In this document: piece after piece, positions 9,250 to 16,984 of the stretch | How positions within the stretch are numbered: the stretch's first letter is position 1 | Layout: each line of letters starts with the position of its first letter | NCBI RefSeq assembly: GCF_900101875.1 | Contig: NZ_FNAI01000018.1 | Span: forward strand, 62,001 to 126,000 | Source: Mucilaginibacter pineti | Lineage (GTDB): Bacteria > Bacteroidota > Bacteroidia > Sphingobacteriales > Sphingobacteriaceae | Length of the DNA stretch: 64,000 nt | Direction of reading: 5' to 3' | Made by a program: the position numbers and the translations under genes | Notes under the pieces: model-generated | What the model was told of the DNA's origin: nothing | Database searches by the model: none | The model's input: the letters and a program-made list of their open reading frames with translations, nothing else

Positions 9250-10629
9250 ATGAAAGAAACTACAAAGAAAATTATAACAGCCTTAGGTATTCTGGTAACG
9301 TCCATAGGAACTAATTCAGTTAATGCACAAACAAACGAAATATTGGTTGGGCATCAAATGCCCGAGGTAAAGATGAACAGCGTGCTAAATTATAAAAATG
9401 CTGATGTTAATATTTCAGACTTTAAAGGGAAACTTCTCATTTTAGATTTTTGGGCTACATATTGTGCTCCGTGCGTAAGCATGTTTGGACGAACTGACTC
9501 ATTGCAAAAAATATTTAATGGTAAAATTCAATTCCTTTCTGTAACTAAAGAGCCAGCGAGAAAAGTACAGCCGTTTTTAGATCGAATGTATCGTATGAAC
9601 AAAATCAAACCTATTTCAGTGGTGGGAGATACGATTTTAAGCAGATATTTTTATTATGCAAGCATACCTTATTATGTGTGGATAAACTCAAACGGCAAAG
9701 TTATCGCAACGACCGATGCAGATGAAATCACCGCGGAAAATATAGAATCAGTTATTAACGGCAAATCAGCTTCTTTTGAGAACCGACGTGATATACGAAG
9801 AAAAGCAATCGATTATACAAAATCGTTATTCGTGGTTAGCGATAATTTTGTGTTAAAAGATTCCAGTCGTAAAAGAGAGGTATTACAACGGCCTGATATA
9901 CTTTCCTATTCAATTGCAACCCGATGGATTGACAATGCGCAAGGTGGATTTTCTTTTGATCCAGATCATTTTAATGGTTTCAATGTATCTATTGACTATT
10001 TATATCGCATGTCTTATGACTTATACTACTACGCTTCAGCCATTCCGGGGGCATTCGATTCTCAAACTACACATGTTTTTGAAATGCCTGATTCATTGTT
10101 AAATAAAATTACTGTTCCCGATAATTCACCAATCAATGGTAACTCGGCTAAAACAATTGAATGGGGCAAAAAATACGGTGCCTCCTATGAAATTGTTTTT
10201 CCAAAAGGTATTTCTTGGAAAGAAAAAATAAAACAAATAAAGAGTGATTTGGATCGATATTTTGCAATTCCAATGGGTTTTGAGGTAGTAGTAGAAAAAC
10301 GGACAGATACTAATACAACAGCATTAAAGATTTTGAATGGTAGCAAATTATCAACAGTAGGTGGTCGAAGCTTTGAGAAACACGATCGATATTTTTATAG
10401 TCAACAGAATGAACCGCTTGCCACTTTAATAAGAACAATGAACTCGTATTTTCTTCAGGGGGCAAAAACGACCATAGTCAATAAAACAAATTTTGAGAAA
10501 AAGGTCGATTTACAGCTTAATTGTGATATGACAAACTTAAACGAAGTAAATAAAGAACTTTTGAAATTTGGATTAAGTTTAATAAAGGAACCAACTGCAA
10601 TTGACGTGCTAGTTTTTAAGGGGAAATAA
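9250..10629 (+). CDS. TlpA-like thioredoxin-fold protein with extended C-terminal domain
   Basis: A Sec-exported protein (signal peptide ending VNAQ) with a TlpA/ResA-type redoxin domain in the first ~170 residues. 'LDFWATYCAPC' gives the CXXC pair at residues 72 and 75. The remaining ~280 residues form a C-terminal region that I do not recognise, though its general plan resembles the TlpA/DUF3738 protein at 44072. ATG at 9250 is preferred over the GTG one codon earlier. It closes the fecR-susC-susD operon with a 10-base gap. Such proteins reduce or isomerise disulfides in the periplasm, suggesting that what the SusCD pair imports, or a partner, carries cysteines. Confidence 0.85.
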   Translation: MKETTKKIITALGILVTSIGTNSVNAQTNEILVGHQMPEVKMNSVLNYKNADVNISDFKGKLLILDFWATYCAPCVSMFGRTDSLQKIFNGKIQFLSVTKEPARKVQPFLDRMYRMNKIKPISVVGDTILSRYFYYASIPYYVWINSNGKVIATTDADEITAENIESVINGKSASFENRRDIRRKAIDYTKSLFVVSDNFVLKDSSRKREVLQRPDILSYSIATRWIDNAQGGFSFDPDHFNGFNVSIDYLYRMSYDLYYYASAIPGAFDSQTTHVFEMPDSLLNKITVPDNSPINGNSAKTIEWGKKYGASYEIVFPKGISWKEKIKQIKSDLDRYFAIPMGFEVVVEKRTDTNTTALKILNGSKLSTVGGRSFEKHDRYFYSQQNEPLATLIRTMNSYFLQGAKTTIVNKTNFEKKVDLQLNCDMTNLNEVNKELLKFGLSLIKEPTAIDVLVFKGK

Positions 10630-10641
10630 AAGTGGTACATA

Positions 10642-10683
10642 CAATCAATTAAGACAGACAAGAGTGCCTGCCTTAATTGATTG
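10642..10683. terminator. Bidirectional hairpin between convergent genes
   Basis: A 12-bp perfect inverted repeat (CAATCAATTAAG at 10642-10653 and CTTAATTGATTG at 10672-10683) encloses further partial pairing. It sits exactly between the convergent TlpA-like and DUF6520 genes and is followed by an A/T-rich run on the + strand. A shared terminator is the simplest reading. Confidence 0.6.
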
Positions 10684-10689
10684 AAATTT

Positions 10690-11010
10690 TCAGTTGGTAA
10701 AAATACCAGATGTTGAGCTGCCTGAAACCAGAGAAGGTGATCCGGCATCTGTAGGTGTTTGTCCTTCACCAGGCACATTGGTTGTGCTCCATTGGGCGCT
10801 ACACTGTTTTGTAGTGCTTGATGAACAAAGATCAACATCGTTATCAATGAACACAAAGTCGGCAGGGCTTGTACTTGCATTGTGATCTGCTCTTTGATTG
10901 TAATACCTTGCGGTGGTTGACGTTGCCTTATGAGCGTTTGTGAACGAACTGAAGCCGATTGCCATTGCACCTACCATTAGGCCAAGGGCTATTTGTTTAA
11001 AATTTTTCAT
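10690..11010 (-). CDS. DUF6520-like small exported protein
   Basis: A 106-residue protein beginning MKNFKQIALGLMVGAMAIGF with a clear Sec signal ending TNAHA-like (FTNAHK). The mature part is Ser/Thr-rich with 'DLCSSSTTKQCSAQW', giving two cysteines likely to form a disulfide, and a C-terminal 'SGSSTSGIF'. This pattern matches the small DUF6520 family of Sphingobacteriaceae, of unknown function. The start at 11010 overlaps the stop of the MauE-like gene by four bases (ATGA), so the two are translationally coupled. Pairing with a redox-associated membrane protein suggests its disulfide is formed by a MauE-linked system; this is inference. Confidence 0.8.
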   Translation of the reverse strand: MKNFKQIALGLMVGAMAIGFSSFTNAHKATSTTARYYNQRADHNASTSPADFVFIDNDVDLCSSSTTKQCSAQWSTTNVPGEGQTPTDAGSPSLVSGSSTSGIFTN

Positions 11011-11483
11011 TTTTGTTGTTTCTTGAAGATATTTATAAAGTTTATTAGCCGGAGGGCAAGTATAGCCAATAGTATAAATGCGAGATTGAACCATACATGC
11101 TGCGACCAACTTAATTTTTCAATGGCACCACCGCAAAGGCATGGGAGCACAGGTTCCCATATCATTGCACTTAAAATATAACCGGTAAATAAGATCATTA
11201 CACCGATGAAGGCGATTAGCCCTTGTTTAGCGGTTTGGGGGATCAGCAATAATAAAGAAACAATTATTTCGATTATCGGCACTAACCAGGAAATGTATAA
11301 GGCATAGCCATTTATGATATGCACTCTTGTCAGACCCTTTAAAAAACGGTCATGATCAACTATTTTGGCGTGTGCGGTATATACAAATAGGAAGATGCAA
11401 ACTAAACGAATGAGTATTGGCAATCTCACCTTTGTTGTTTCCGAAAACTGAAAGTTTGGTTTCCTCAAAATTATAATGTCCAT
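11007..11483 (-). CDS. MauE/DoxX-like redox-associated membrane protein
   Basis: A 158-residue integral membrane protein with four predicted helices (around residues 25-43, 60-82, 86-105 and 132-150) and a conserved 'PCLCGGAIEKLSW' loop holding two cysteines. MauE was named for disulfide-rich methylamine dehydrogenase maturation and is related to DoxX and VKOR-like electron carriers. It precedes and is coupled to the small cysteine-containing DUF6520-like gene, so a role in its disulfide chemistry or export is plausible. No methylamine genes are nearby. Family call good, substrate inferred. Confidence 0.8.
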   Translation of the reverse strand: MDIIILRKPNFQFSETTKVRLPILIRLVCIFLFVYTAHAKIVDHDRFLKGLTRVHIINGYALYISWLVPIIEIIVSLLLLIPQTAKQGLIAFIGVMILFTGYILSAMIWEPVLPCLCGGAIEKLSWSQHVWFNLAFILLAILALRLINFINIFKKQQK

Positions 11484-11774
11484 ATTGCGTGTGTGTGTTG
11501 TCCATCTTTAAATAAGGTGACGTTTGCCACCTGCAGGTACGTAGCCTGCGGCTTTTATCTGTTTACTGTTTGTCACTACTGTCCTTTCTTTTTTGTATTA
11601 CCTGTTTTAATCAGGTAAGCGGTTAATTGTGTTGTTTTAGGGGCTGCAGGGCTCTATAACAATGAATTAAATTTACAACAGGTGGTTGAAAATCCCCCTA
11701 CACCTATGTGGTGAAATGATTTAACAATGGTTAACCAAAAAGTTAACATGGGTGATGCTCTGAACGGCGGGATG

Positions 11775-12386
11775 TTAAGGATGGCCGTTTTCCTTTATAA
11801 GACGGCTTAATGATTGGGGCGCAATATCGATATAAGAGGCAATAATTTTTTTTGTGATCTTCAGTTCTATCTGAGGATAGTTCTTAAGCAATTGCTGGTA
11901 TCTCTCCCAGGCGGATAAACTAACCAGGTCGTGACTTCTCTTGGCAAAATAGGCGCTGTAATGGGAAGTCATACGAATGGTAAATACTTCCGCATAGGGG
12001 AATAATCTATAGAGCTCTTCAAGTTGCGGACGAGAGATAAATAATAATTGGCTGCCTGCCATTACCTCTACATTCAGGCCCGAAGGCGAATTTTCAAAAA
12101 ATCCGGATGGGTCGGTAAATATCGAAAGTTCATCCCAAATAATAACCGTGCGCTCCTGGCCATCAGAAGGATCATTATAATAGCCCCTCGCTATACCTTT
12201 TACTAAAAAATAAATATAGCCTGCTTCCTGGCCCTCACTTAATAACAGTTGATTCCGGGCGTGAAAGCTATATTTGATGATCGAGTCCAGATAGTCAGTT
12301 AGCATTTGGCGCTCTGCGTCATCTCCCAATTCAGATGGAAGATTTTTAAGACCAAATAGACGTTCATATAATCTTTTTGCTGCCAT
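11775..12386 (-). CDS. Crp/Fnr-family transcriptional regulator
   Basis: A 203-residue protein with an N-terminal cyclic-nucleotide-binding-like beta roll ('LLLSEGQEAGYIYFLVKGIARGYY') and a C-terminal winged helix ('LKITKKIIASYIDIAPQSLSRLIKENG'). As in many Bacteroidota members the ligand pocket does not show the cAMP-binding arginine pattern of CRP, so the effector is unknown. It is transcribed away from the LuxR-type gene across an intergenic region containing a CCCCGAA inverted repeat. Neighbouring MauE/DUF6520 genes run in the same direction ~290 bases downstream. Confidence 0.85.
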   Translation of the reverse strand: MAAKRLYERLFGLKNLPSELGDDAERQMLTDYLDSIIKYSFHARNQLLLSEGQEAGYIYFLVKGIARGYYNDPSDGQERTVIIWDELSIFTDPSGFFENSPSGLNVEVMAGSQLLFISRPQLEELYRLFPYAEVFTIRMTSHYSAYFAKRSHDLVSLSAWERYQQLLKNYPQIELKITKKIIASYIDIAPQSLSRLIKENGHP

Positions 12387-12497
12387 AACAATATTGTCAG
12401 ATCAAAGCCATTGCGCTTGCACTTTAAAATGCTACTTTAAAATTACCTGCTGCGCTCATTTGTGTAAATGCTTAAATCGGGTATTTGATATACTTAT

Positions 12498-12530
12498 TTC
12501 GGGGTAGTTTTCATGACAAATCGCCCCGAA
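12498..12530. repeat. Inverted repeat TTCGGGG / CCCCGAA upstream of the crp-like gene
   Basis: TTCGGGG at 12498-12504 and CCCCGAA at 12524-12530 form an inverted repeat with a 19-base spacer, ~110 bases before the Crp/Fnr start and just after the LuxR-type gene. The half-site resembles the CCCGAA cores of the repeats found near lanB, but the arrangement is inverted, not direct. No T-run follows, so it is more likely a binding site than a terminator. Confidence 0.35.
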
Positions 12531-12534
12531 TTGC

Positions 12535-13461
12535 TCAATTACGATGATTTTGTAATTTGTAGATCAATGCTGACCTGCTTTTTACATTGGTTTTCCTATA
12601 AGCGTTTTGAATATGTTTTTTTACGGTATTTTCAGAAATTGCCATGACATCTGCGATTTCTTTATTGCTTAATCCTTTGTATATATACTGAATGATGAGA
12701 ATTTCTGTCCTGGTTAGATCAAAATGAAGGCAATTAGCCTGGAAAAGATATGGAGTGGTTCCTCCAATAGTTATCGCGTTTTCCTGTAAATATTCCAGCA
12801 TAGCCCGCCTTGCCGATTTAAAAAAGAAAATTGTAGTTATAATCAAAAAACCAACATTGGCGCATAAAGTCTGTGCTAACTGGCCCACTTCAAACCGCGC
12901 CAAAACCGTGATCATTACCCACGGCAATACCGCACAATAAACCATAATTTCTTCGGTGTAAAAATGATCGTCCCGGTTGCATTGATACCGTTTTCTTATT
13001 GCGGAAAGAATTACCCAGAGCAGCACAAGTGAATAGGCGAAAGGAACAATCACCCCATAGCGGATATCTTTTCTTAAATCTCCGTTAAGCATATACAAGA
13101 TGACAAAGAATAAGAGGTAAGGCATTATTAAGAAAGACGGAACACCGTAGATAACGTGTTTTCGCAATGCTTTTAAATCAAATTCTTTATAAAAATAAAA
13201 TGGGAAGTAAGAACCCATCAGAAATGACATGCCATAGGCAATCATGTTTTGTGCGGCTATGGGGACATGGATACCCGGGTCTGGGAAAAGACCGTTAGTG
13301 ACATTGTAAACCACCAATAGTAACAGGAGCAAAACATACCAGCCGCGGTGCCTGTCCTTTAACCTGTAAAAATACCTGGCCAACTGCCAGATAAACATGC
13401 AAAATTCCAACACGGTGAAACAAAGGGTGACAATGTGCATCTGTGTTCCGGGGATAAGCAT
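12535..13461 (-). CDS. Membrane-anchored LuxR-type transcriptional regulator
   Basis: A 308-residue protein with about six to seven hydrophobic segments in residues 8-220, then a C-terminal LuxR/GerE helix-turn-helix of ~60 residues. 'LTRTEILIIQYIYKGLSNKE' followed by 'IADVMAISENTVKKHIQNAY' are the classical scaffold and recognition helices. A 7TM-like sensor fused to a LuxR HTH is a recurrent Bacteroidota design, with the DNA-binding domain held at the membrane. No receiver domain is present. Its ligand is unknown; location next to the lanB region suggests, but does not show, a role in that locus. Confidence 0.82.
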   Translation of the reverse strand: MLIPGTQMHIVTLCFTVLEFCMFIWQLARYFYRLKDRHRGWYVLLLLLLVVYNVTNGLFPDPGIHVPIAAQNMIAYGMSFLMGSYFPFYFYKEFDLKALRKHVIYGVPSFLIMPYLLFFVILYMLNGDLRKDIRYGVIVPFAYSLVLLWVILSAIRKRYQCNRDDHFYTEEIMVYCAVLPWVMITVLARFEVGQLAQTLCANVGFLIITTIFFFKSARRAMLEYLQENAITIGGTTPYLFQANCLHFDLTRTEILIIQYIYKGLSNKEIADVMAISENTVKKHIQNAYRKTNVKSRSALIYKLQNHRN

Positions 13462-13791
13462 AGGTCGTATAATTAGCTGCTTCCATATTTTAAGGGGTAA
13501 AGCAAAGCTTTAATCCCTTCGTTTATCTTTACAAGCCGCACTATTGTCCCACCATCAAATTAACATGCCAATCATCCGGAATAAACAATACGATTGCTCA
13601 AACTCTTCCGATCAGCCGACCAGCTTTAATTATACATAGAAGTACAAATACCCACAGCCCCCCTGACACCTTAATTAACCATACTTCCATTTTCCAAACA
13701 GATGTGTGTAAGGCTCAATTAAGCAGAGGTTAAATCAAAGCACTAAATTAACTAATGTTTAAAATAAGTGTTGGTACTCCTAATAAGAATA

Positions 13792-13822
13792 TCGCCCGAA
13801 TTTTTGCCATTCTATCCCGAAA
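13792..13822 (+). promoter_or_regulatory. 21-bp-spaced direct repeat, operator A (LytTR-like)
   Basis: TATCCCGAAA at 13813-13822 has an upstream imperfect copy (TCGCCCGAAT, 13792-13801) exactly 21 bp earlier. Two ~10-bp direct repeats on the same helix face match LytTR-type binding sites such as AgrA. It lies ~330 bases upstream of lanB. The binding protein is inferred. Confidence 0.6.
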
Positions 13823-14008
13823 AATAGGAGAATTTAGGCCTTATGCCGATCTGATTAAGATCTTATCAGATAAGTCTTGATAATTAATTTTAAATTGTCT
13901 TTATAAATTAACTGACTTTCCTTATATGAGGAAATTAAAAAATGTCCCTTTAGTAGTTGCGCTTACCTTATGGGCATTTAATTTAATCCGCAATTAGCAT
14001 TCGAATGG

Positions 14009-14039
14009 TATCCTCCAATTTACCCTTTCTATCCCGAAA
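14009..14039 (+). promoter_or_regulatory. 21-bp-spaced direct repeat, operator B (LytTR-like)
   Basis: TATCCCGAAA at 14030-14039 with a weaker copy (TATCCTCCAA, 14009-14018) 21 bp upstream; the sequence TTTACCCTTTC precedes the strong copy, closely like the one in operator C. It ends 112 bases before the lanB start codon, a plausible activator position. Confidence 0.62.
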
Positions 14040-14151
14040 AAAGACCGTTTTGTAGTAGCAGCTCTTTATTAAAATCGGTTAACCATTCTTTTGAGCTTAA
14101 TAAATGACTTATTGACTTACGTCGTTTCACGGCGATTATTAAGCTACCATC

Positions 14152-16977
14152 ATGAAATTAAAATTGATGAATATTGCTCTTTGCAGAACACCTGTGTTCA
14201 ATCATGATGCTACGTTGGCAGAAAAATGGGATGAACTTAAAATACTTATTCAGGATTCTTCACCGGTTTTTTATCAGTTGATCAAATCAATTGACGCAGT
14301 CGGTCTAAATAACCTTGATGATAAGATAAAATATACGATTTGGAAATATTATAATCGGGCCAAATATAGGGCCACACCATTTGGTGCCTTTGCGGCTATT
14401 TCGCTTATTCCGGTTTTAGATGAGCCGCAAATGCCCATTATTTTAAATGCGGCTCTATTAATTCATGAATTTAAGGATTGGAAAGATGCCGAGGATCTAA
14501 CCGTCAACAGCGTGACGCAGGTGAGAACCTCGCGGTGGTTCGTGGCTAATTCAACAACATATCTTGTCGGCCAGGAAATCCGTTATATCCGCTTAAGAAA
14601 TGGTTTGTTTGAAATTGCGGCGGTCACCGTTTTCCCCCAATTGCAAGCCATATTGGATCTCTGCCGTGTAAAAACTTCGCCTGAAGCGATATATGAAAAC
14701 ATGATAAAGGAGTTCAAAATAAAAAAAAATCAAACCATGCAACTGCTCGTGCAAATGGTATCACTTCAATTGTTGTTGACAGATAGATCCATCAATGTTA
14801 CCGGCGAAGATTATTTTCAAAGGCTAAACAATGCGGATGTAAAATCTGCCCCTCCATATCTTATCGCTGAACGAAAACCTATTACCGGTGGCCTGAATAA
14901 AAAAAGACTTCAGGAAGTGCAGGAATGGATCAGTTTTCTAACTCGGCACCTGCCCGATGCGAAAAGCCGGGAATTAAATAAATTCCGGGAAGCTTTTTTA
15001 AACAAATTTGAACACCGGGCCGTCCCGTTGATGACGGCTATGGATTTGGAAACGGGGATTGGTTATGGAGATCTTGGAGGACATGAAACTGATTACGAAT
15101 TGGCGAGCTGGTTAAAAAACACCGATCCGGATGAAAAAAAAGAACTGCAAATTTCTTACACAGGACTGCACCAGTATTTATTGGATCAATTAATAAAGGG
15201 CACGCCTATTCAACTGGAGGAACTGATTAGCAACCATACGGTTTCTACACTTCCATTACCTAATACCTTAAGTGTTCTTTTCCATCTTTGGCGAGGCCAG
15301 ACGGTCATTGAGAACATGGGCGGTTGTACAGCCAATGCGCTGTTAGGCCGTTTTACGATAGCAAGTGAGGAACTTGAAAACTTTGGCCGGCAGATCGCTG
15401 CCGCTGAAGAAAATGCTAATCCCGATATTCTTTTTTTTGATGTGGCTTATCAAATGGAAAAGGAGGTAGATAATGTTAACAGGAGAAAGCGGCTTTATCA
15501 GTTTGAATTGCCAATTTTAACATGGTCATGCGATTCCGCCCCCCTTAATTTCGATGATATACTGGTTACCGTAAGGGGGGCGGATATCATTCTTTGGTCA
15601 AAAAAACACCAGAAAAGAATGGTTCCACGCATTCCCTCCGCCTACAATTACACCCGTTCAGACCTTGCAGTGTTCCGGTTCCTTTGTGATCTGCAGCACC
15701 AGGGTATCAAGTCTGACCTGAATTTTAAATTGTATTATCTGTTTCCAAATTTGAGCCACTATCCCCGTGTAAGCTATAAAAATGTAATTGTTTCCCCTGA
15801 AAGCTGGCTGTTGCCGGACAGCCTTCTAAAAGCAGTCAAATCCGAAAACATACATAAGGGAAAGAACATGCTGTGCAAATGGCTACAACAGGAGTGTATT
15901 CATTTTCTTTTCAAAGCGGGTCATAGTGATCAGACTTTATGCTTTGATTGTAGTAAGGATGCGGATGTTTGTGCTTTTTTATCCTATTGCCGTCAGCATA
16001 GCCAGGAAGCTATTTATATTACGGAAGCACTAGTTTCTGATTACGATGTGTTAACAATAAGTCCTGAAAAGCGCCATGTCGCACAGTTCGTGGTAAATTA
16101 TACGCATGACAATCAGGTTTATGCTTCTCATGCATTAACCGTGGCCAAAGACAACGATCAAACAGATCGGGTAATTTCACCTGGTCAGGATTGGTTGTAC
16201 TTCGAAATTTATTGCCACCGGGCACGGGCAAATAGCATCTTGGTTGATCGTGTAACCCTGCTACTTAAGGCAAATAAAGGTAATATTCGTAAATGGTTTT
16301 TTATCAGGTACGAAGATCCGCTACCCCATATTCGTTTGAGGTTACAACTGAAAGATTTTACAGAAGGTTACCGGCTCATATCAAATCTGAAATCGTTGCT
16401 GGACCATGATCTTAAGAGTAGTTTGGTTTCGGATATACAGATCAAAACCTATGTACGTGAAACAGATCGATACGGATCTGACCGGATAGAACTGGTCGAG
16501 AAATTGTTTTTTCACGATAGTGAATTTGTTTTGACCCAATTAGCAACTAAAAAGAATACTGACGAGTTTTATGCTTCGGCCCTGTTAACGATGCAACATA
16601 TTGTTGCTATCGTTTTTAACGGTATTAATGAACAAATCCTTTTCGTTAAGCAAATGGCCGATACCTTTAGCAAAGAGCTAAACATGAATGCGGTGAGCTT
16701 TAAAAAAATGAATCAGCGTTATAAGGATATAAATAACAACGTAAATATTGAAAATAAGATTTCCAATATATTACCCAACCGGCTTGAGGCGGCTTATACC
16801 AGGGTTTTCAAAGCCTGTAATCCTGTTGATCGCAGTCGTTTACTGGCCGATTTGTTTCACATGCATATTAATCGCTCATTCAATGCAGACCAGCGTAGCC
16901 ATGAAGCCATACTATATCAATATCTGCTAAAGCTTTTAATGACCCGACGGGCGCTTGCAACGGTGGCAAAAACATAA
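14152..16977 (+). CDS. Class I lanthipeptide dehydratase (LanB-type), full length
   Basis: A 941-residue protein with the two domains of LanB: a large N-terminal glutamylation domain (about 20-640, 'RAKYRATPFGAFAAISLI' near its start is a family hallmark) and a C-terminal elimination (SpaB_C/thiopeptide-type) domain from about residue 681 ('WLYFEIYCHRARANSIL', 'FFIRYEDPLPHIRLRL'). LanB uses Glu-tRNA to glutamylate Ser/Thr of a precursor peptide, then eliminates to dehydroalanine/dehydrobutyrine. Size is close to the usual ~1000 residues, and it is not split as in thiopeptide or many Bacteroidota systems. No LanC cyclase, LanT exporter or LanP protease lies in the window, so the product may be a dehydrated linear peptide, or enzymes act in trans. 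Candidate precursors are at 22481 and 20609. It has a 690-base upstream region with two operators and converges on the TonB-type gene, with seven bases between stops. Confidence 0.9.
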   Translation: MKLKLMNIALCRTPVFNHDATLAEKWDELKILIQDSSPVFYQLIKSIDAVGLNNLDDKIKYTIWKYYNRAKYRATPFGAFAAISLIPVLDEPQMPIILNAALLIHEFKDWKDAEDLTVNSVTQVRTSRWFVANSTTYLVGQEIRYIRLRNGLFEIAAVTVFPQLQAILDLCRVKTSPEAIYENMIKEFKIKKNQTMQLLVQMVSLQLLLTDRSINVTGEDYFQRLNNADVKSAPPYLIAERKPITGGLNKKRLQEVQEWISFLTRHLPDAKSRELNKFREAFLNKFEHRAVPLMTAMDLETGIGYGDLGGHETDYELASWLKNTDPDEKKELQISYTGLHQYLLDQLIKGTPIQLEELISNHTVSTLPLPNTLSVLFHLWRGQTVIENMGGCTANALLGRFTIASEELENFGRQIAAAEENANPDILFFDVAYQMEKEVDNVNRRKRLYQFELPILTWSCDSAPLNFDDILVTVRGADIILWSKKHQKRMVPRIPSAYNYTRSDLAVFRFLCDLQHQGIKSDLNFKLYYLFPNLSHYPRVSYKNVIVSPESWLLPDSLLKAVKSENIHKGKNMLCKWLQQECIHFLFKAGHSDQTLCFDCSKDADVCAFLSYCRQHSQEAIYITEALVSDYDVLTISPEKRHVAQFVVNYTHDNQVYASHALTVAKDNDQTDRVISPGQDWLYFEIYCHRARANSILVDRVTLLLKANKGNIRKWFFIRYEDPLPHIRLRLQLKDFTEGYRLISNLKSLLDHDLKSSLVSDIQIKTYVRETDRYGSDRIELVEKLFFHDSEFVLTQLATKKNTDEFYASALLTMQHIVAIVFNGINEQILFVKQMADTFSKELNMNAVSFKKMNQRYKDINNNVNIENKISNILPNRLEAAYTRVFKACNPVDRSRLLADLFHMHINRSFNADQRSHEAILYQYLLKLLMTRRALATVAKT

Positions 16978-16984
16978 ATAACAA

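Larger units (their letters stand above)
13462..14151. other. Long intergenic region upstream of lanB
   Basis: This 690-base gap carries two 21-bp-spaced direct-repeat operators, listed separately. It also holds a tiny ORF (ATG at 13926, 23 codons, mostly hydrophobic) for which there is no support. I see no other gene. Its length and paired operators suggest the lanB gene is under tight control. Confidence 0.5.

Noticed and set aside
10455..10970. Leftward ORF across the TlpA-like/DUF6520 junction
   Set aside because: Spans a terminator and reads as shadow of two real genes.
12498..12530. CCCCGAA inverted repeat considered as a fifth member of the lanB operator family
   Set aside because: The half-sites are inverted with the wrong spacing and lack TATC; kept only as a separate repeat.
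13926..13997. 23-codon hydrophobic ORF upstream of lanB, considered as a precursor peptide
   Set aside because: No leader/core division and almost no Ser, Thr or Cys; no support beyond being open.
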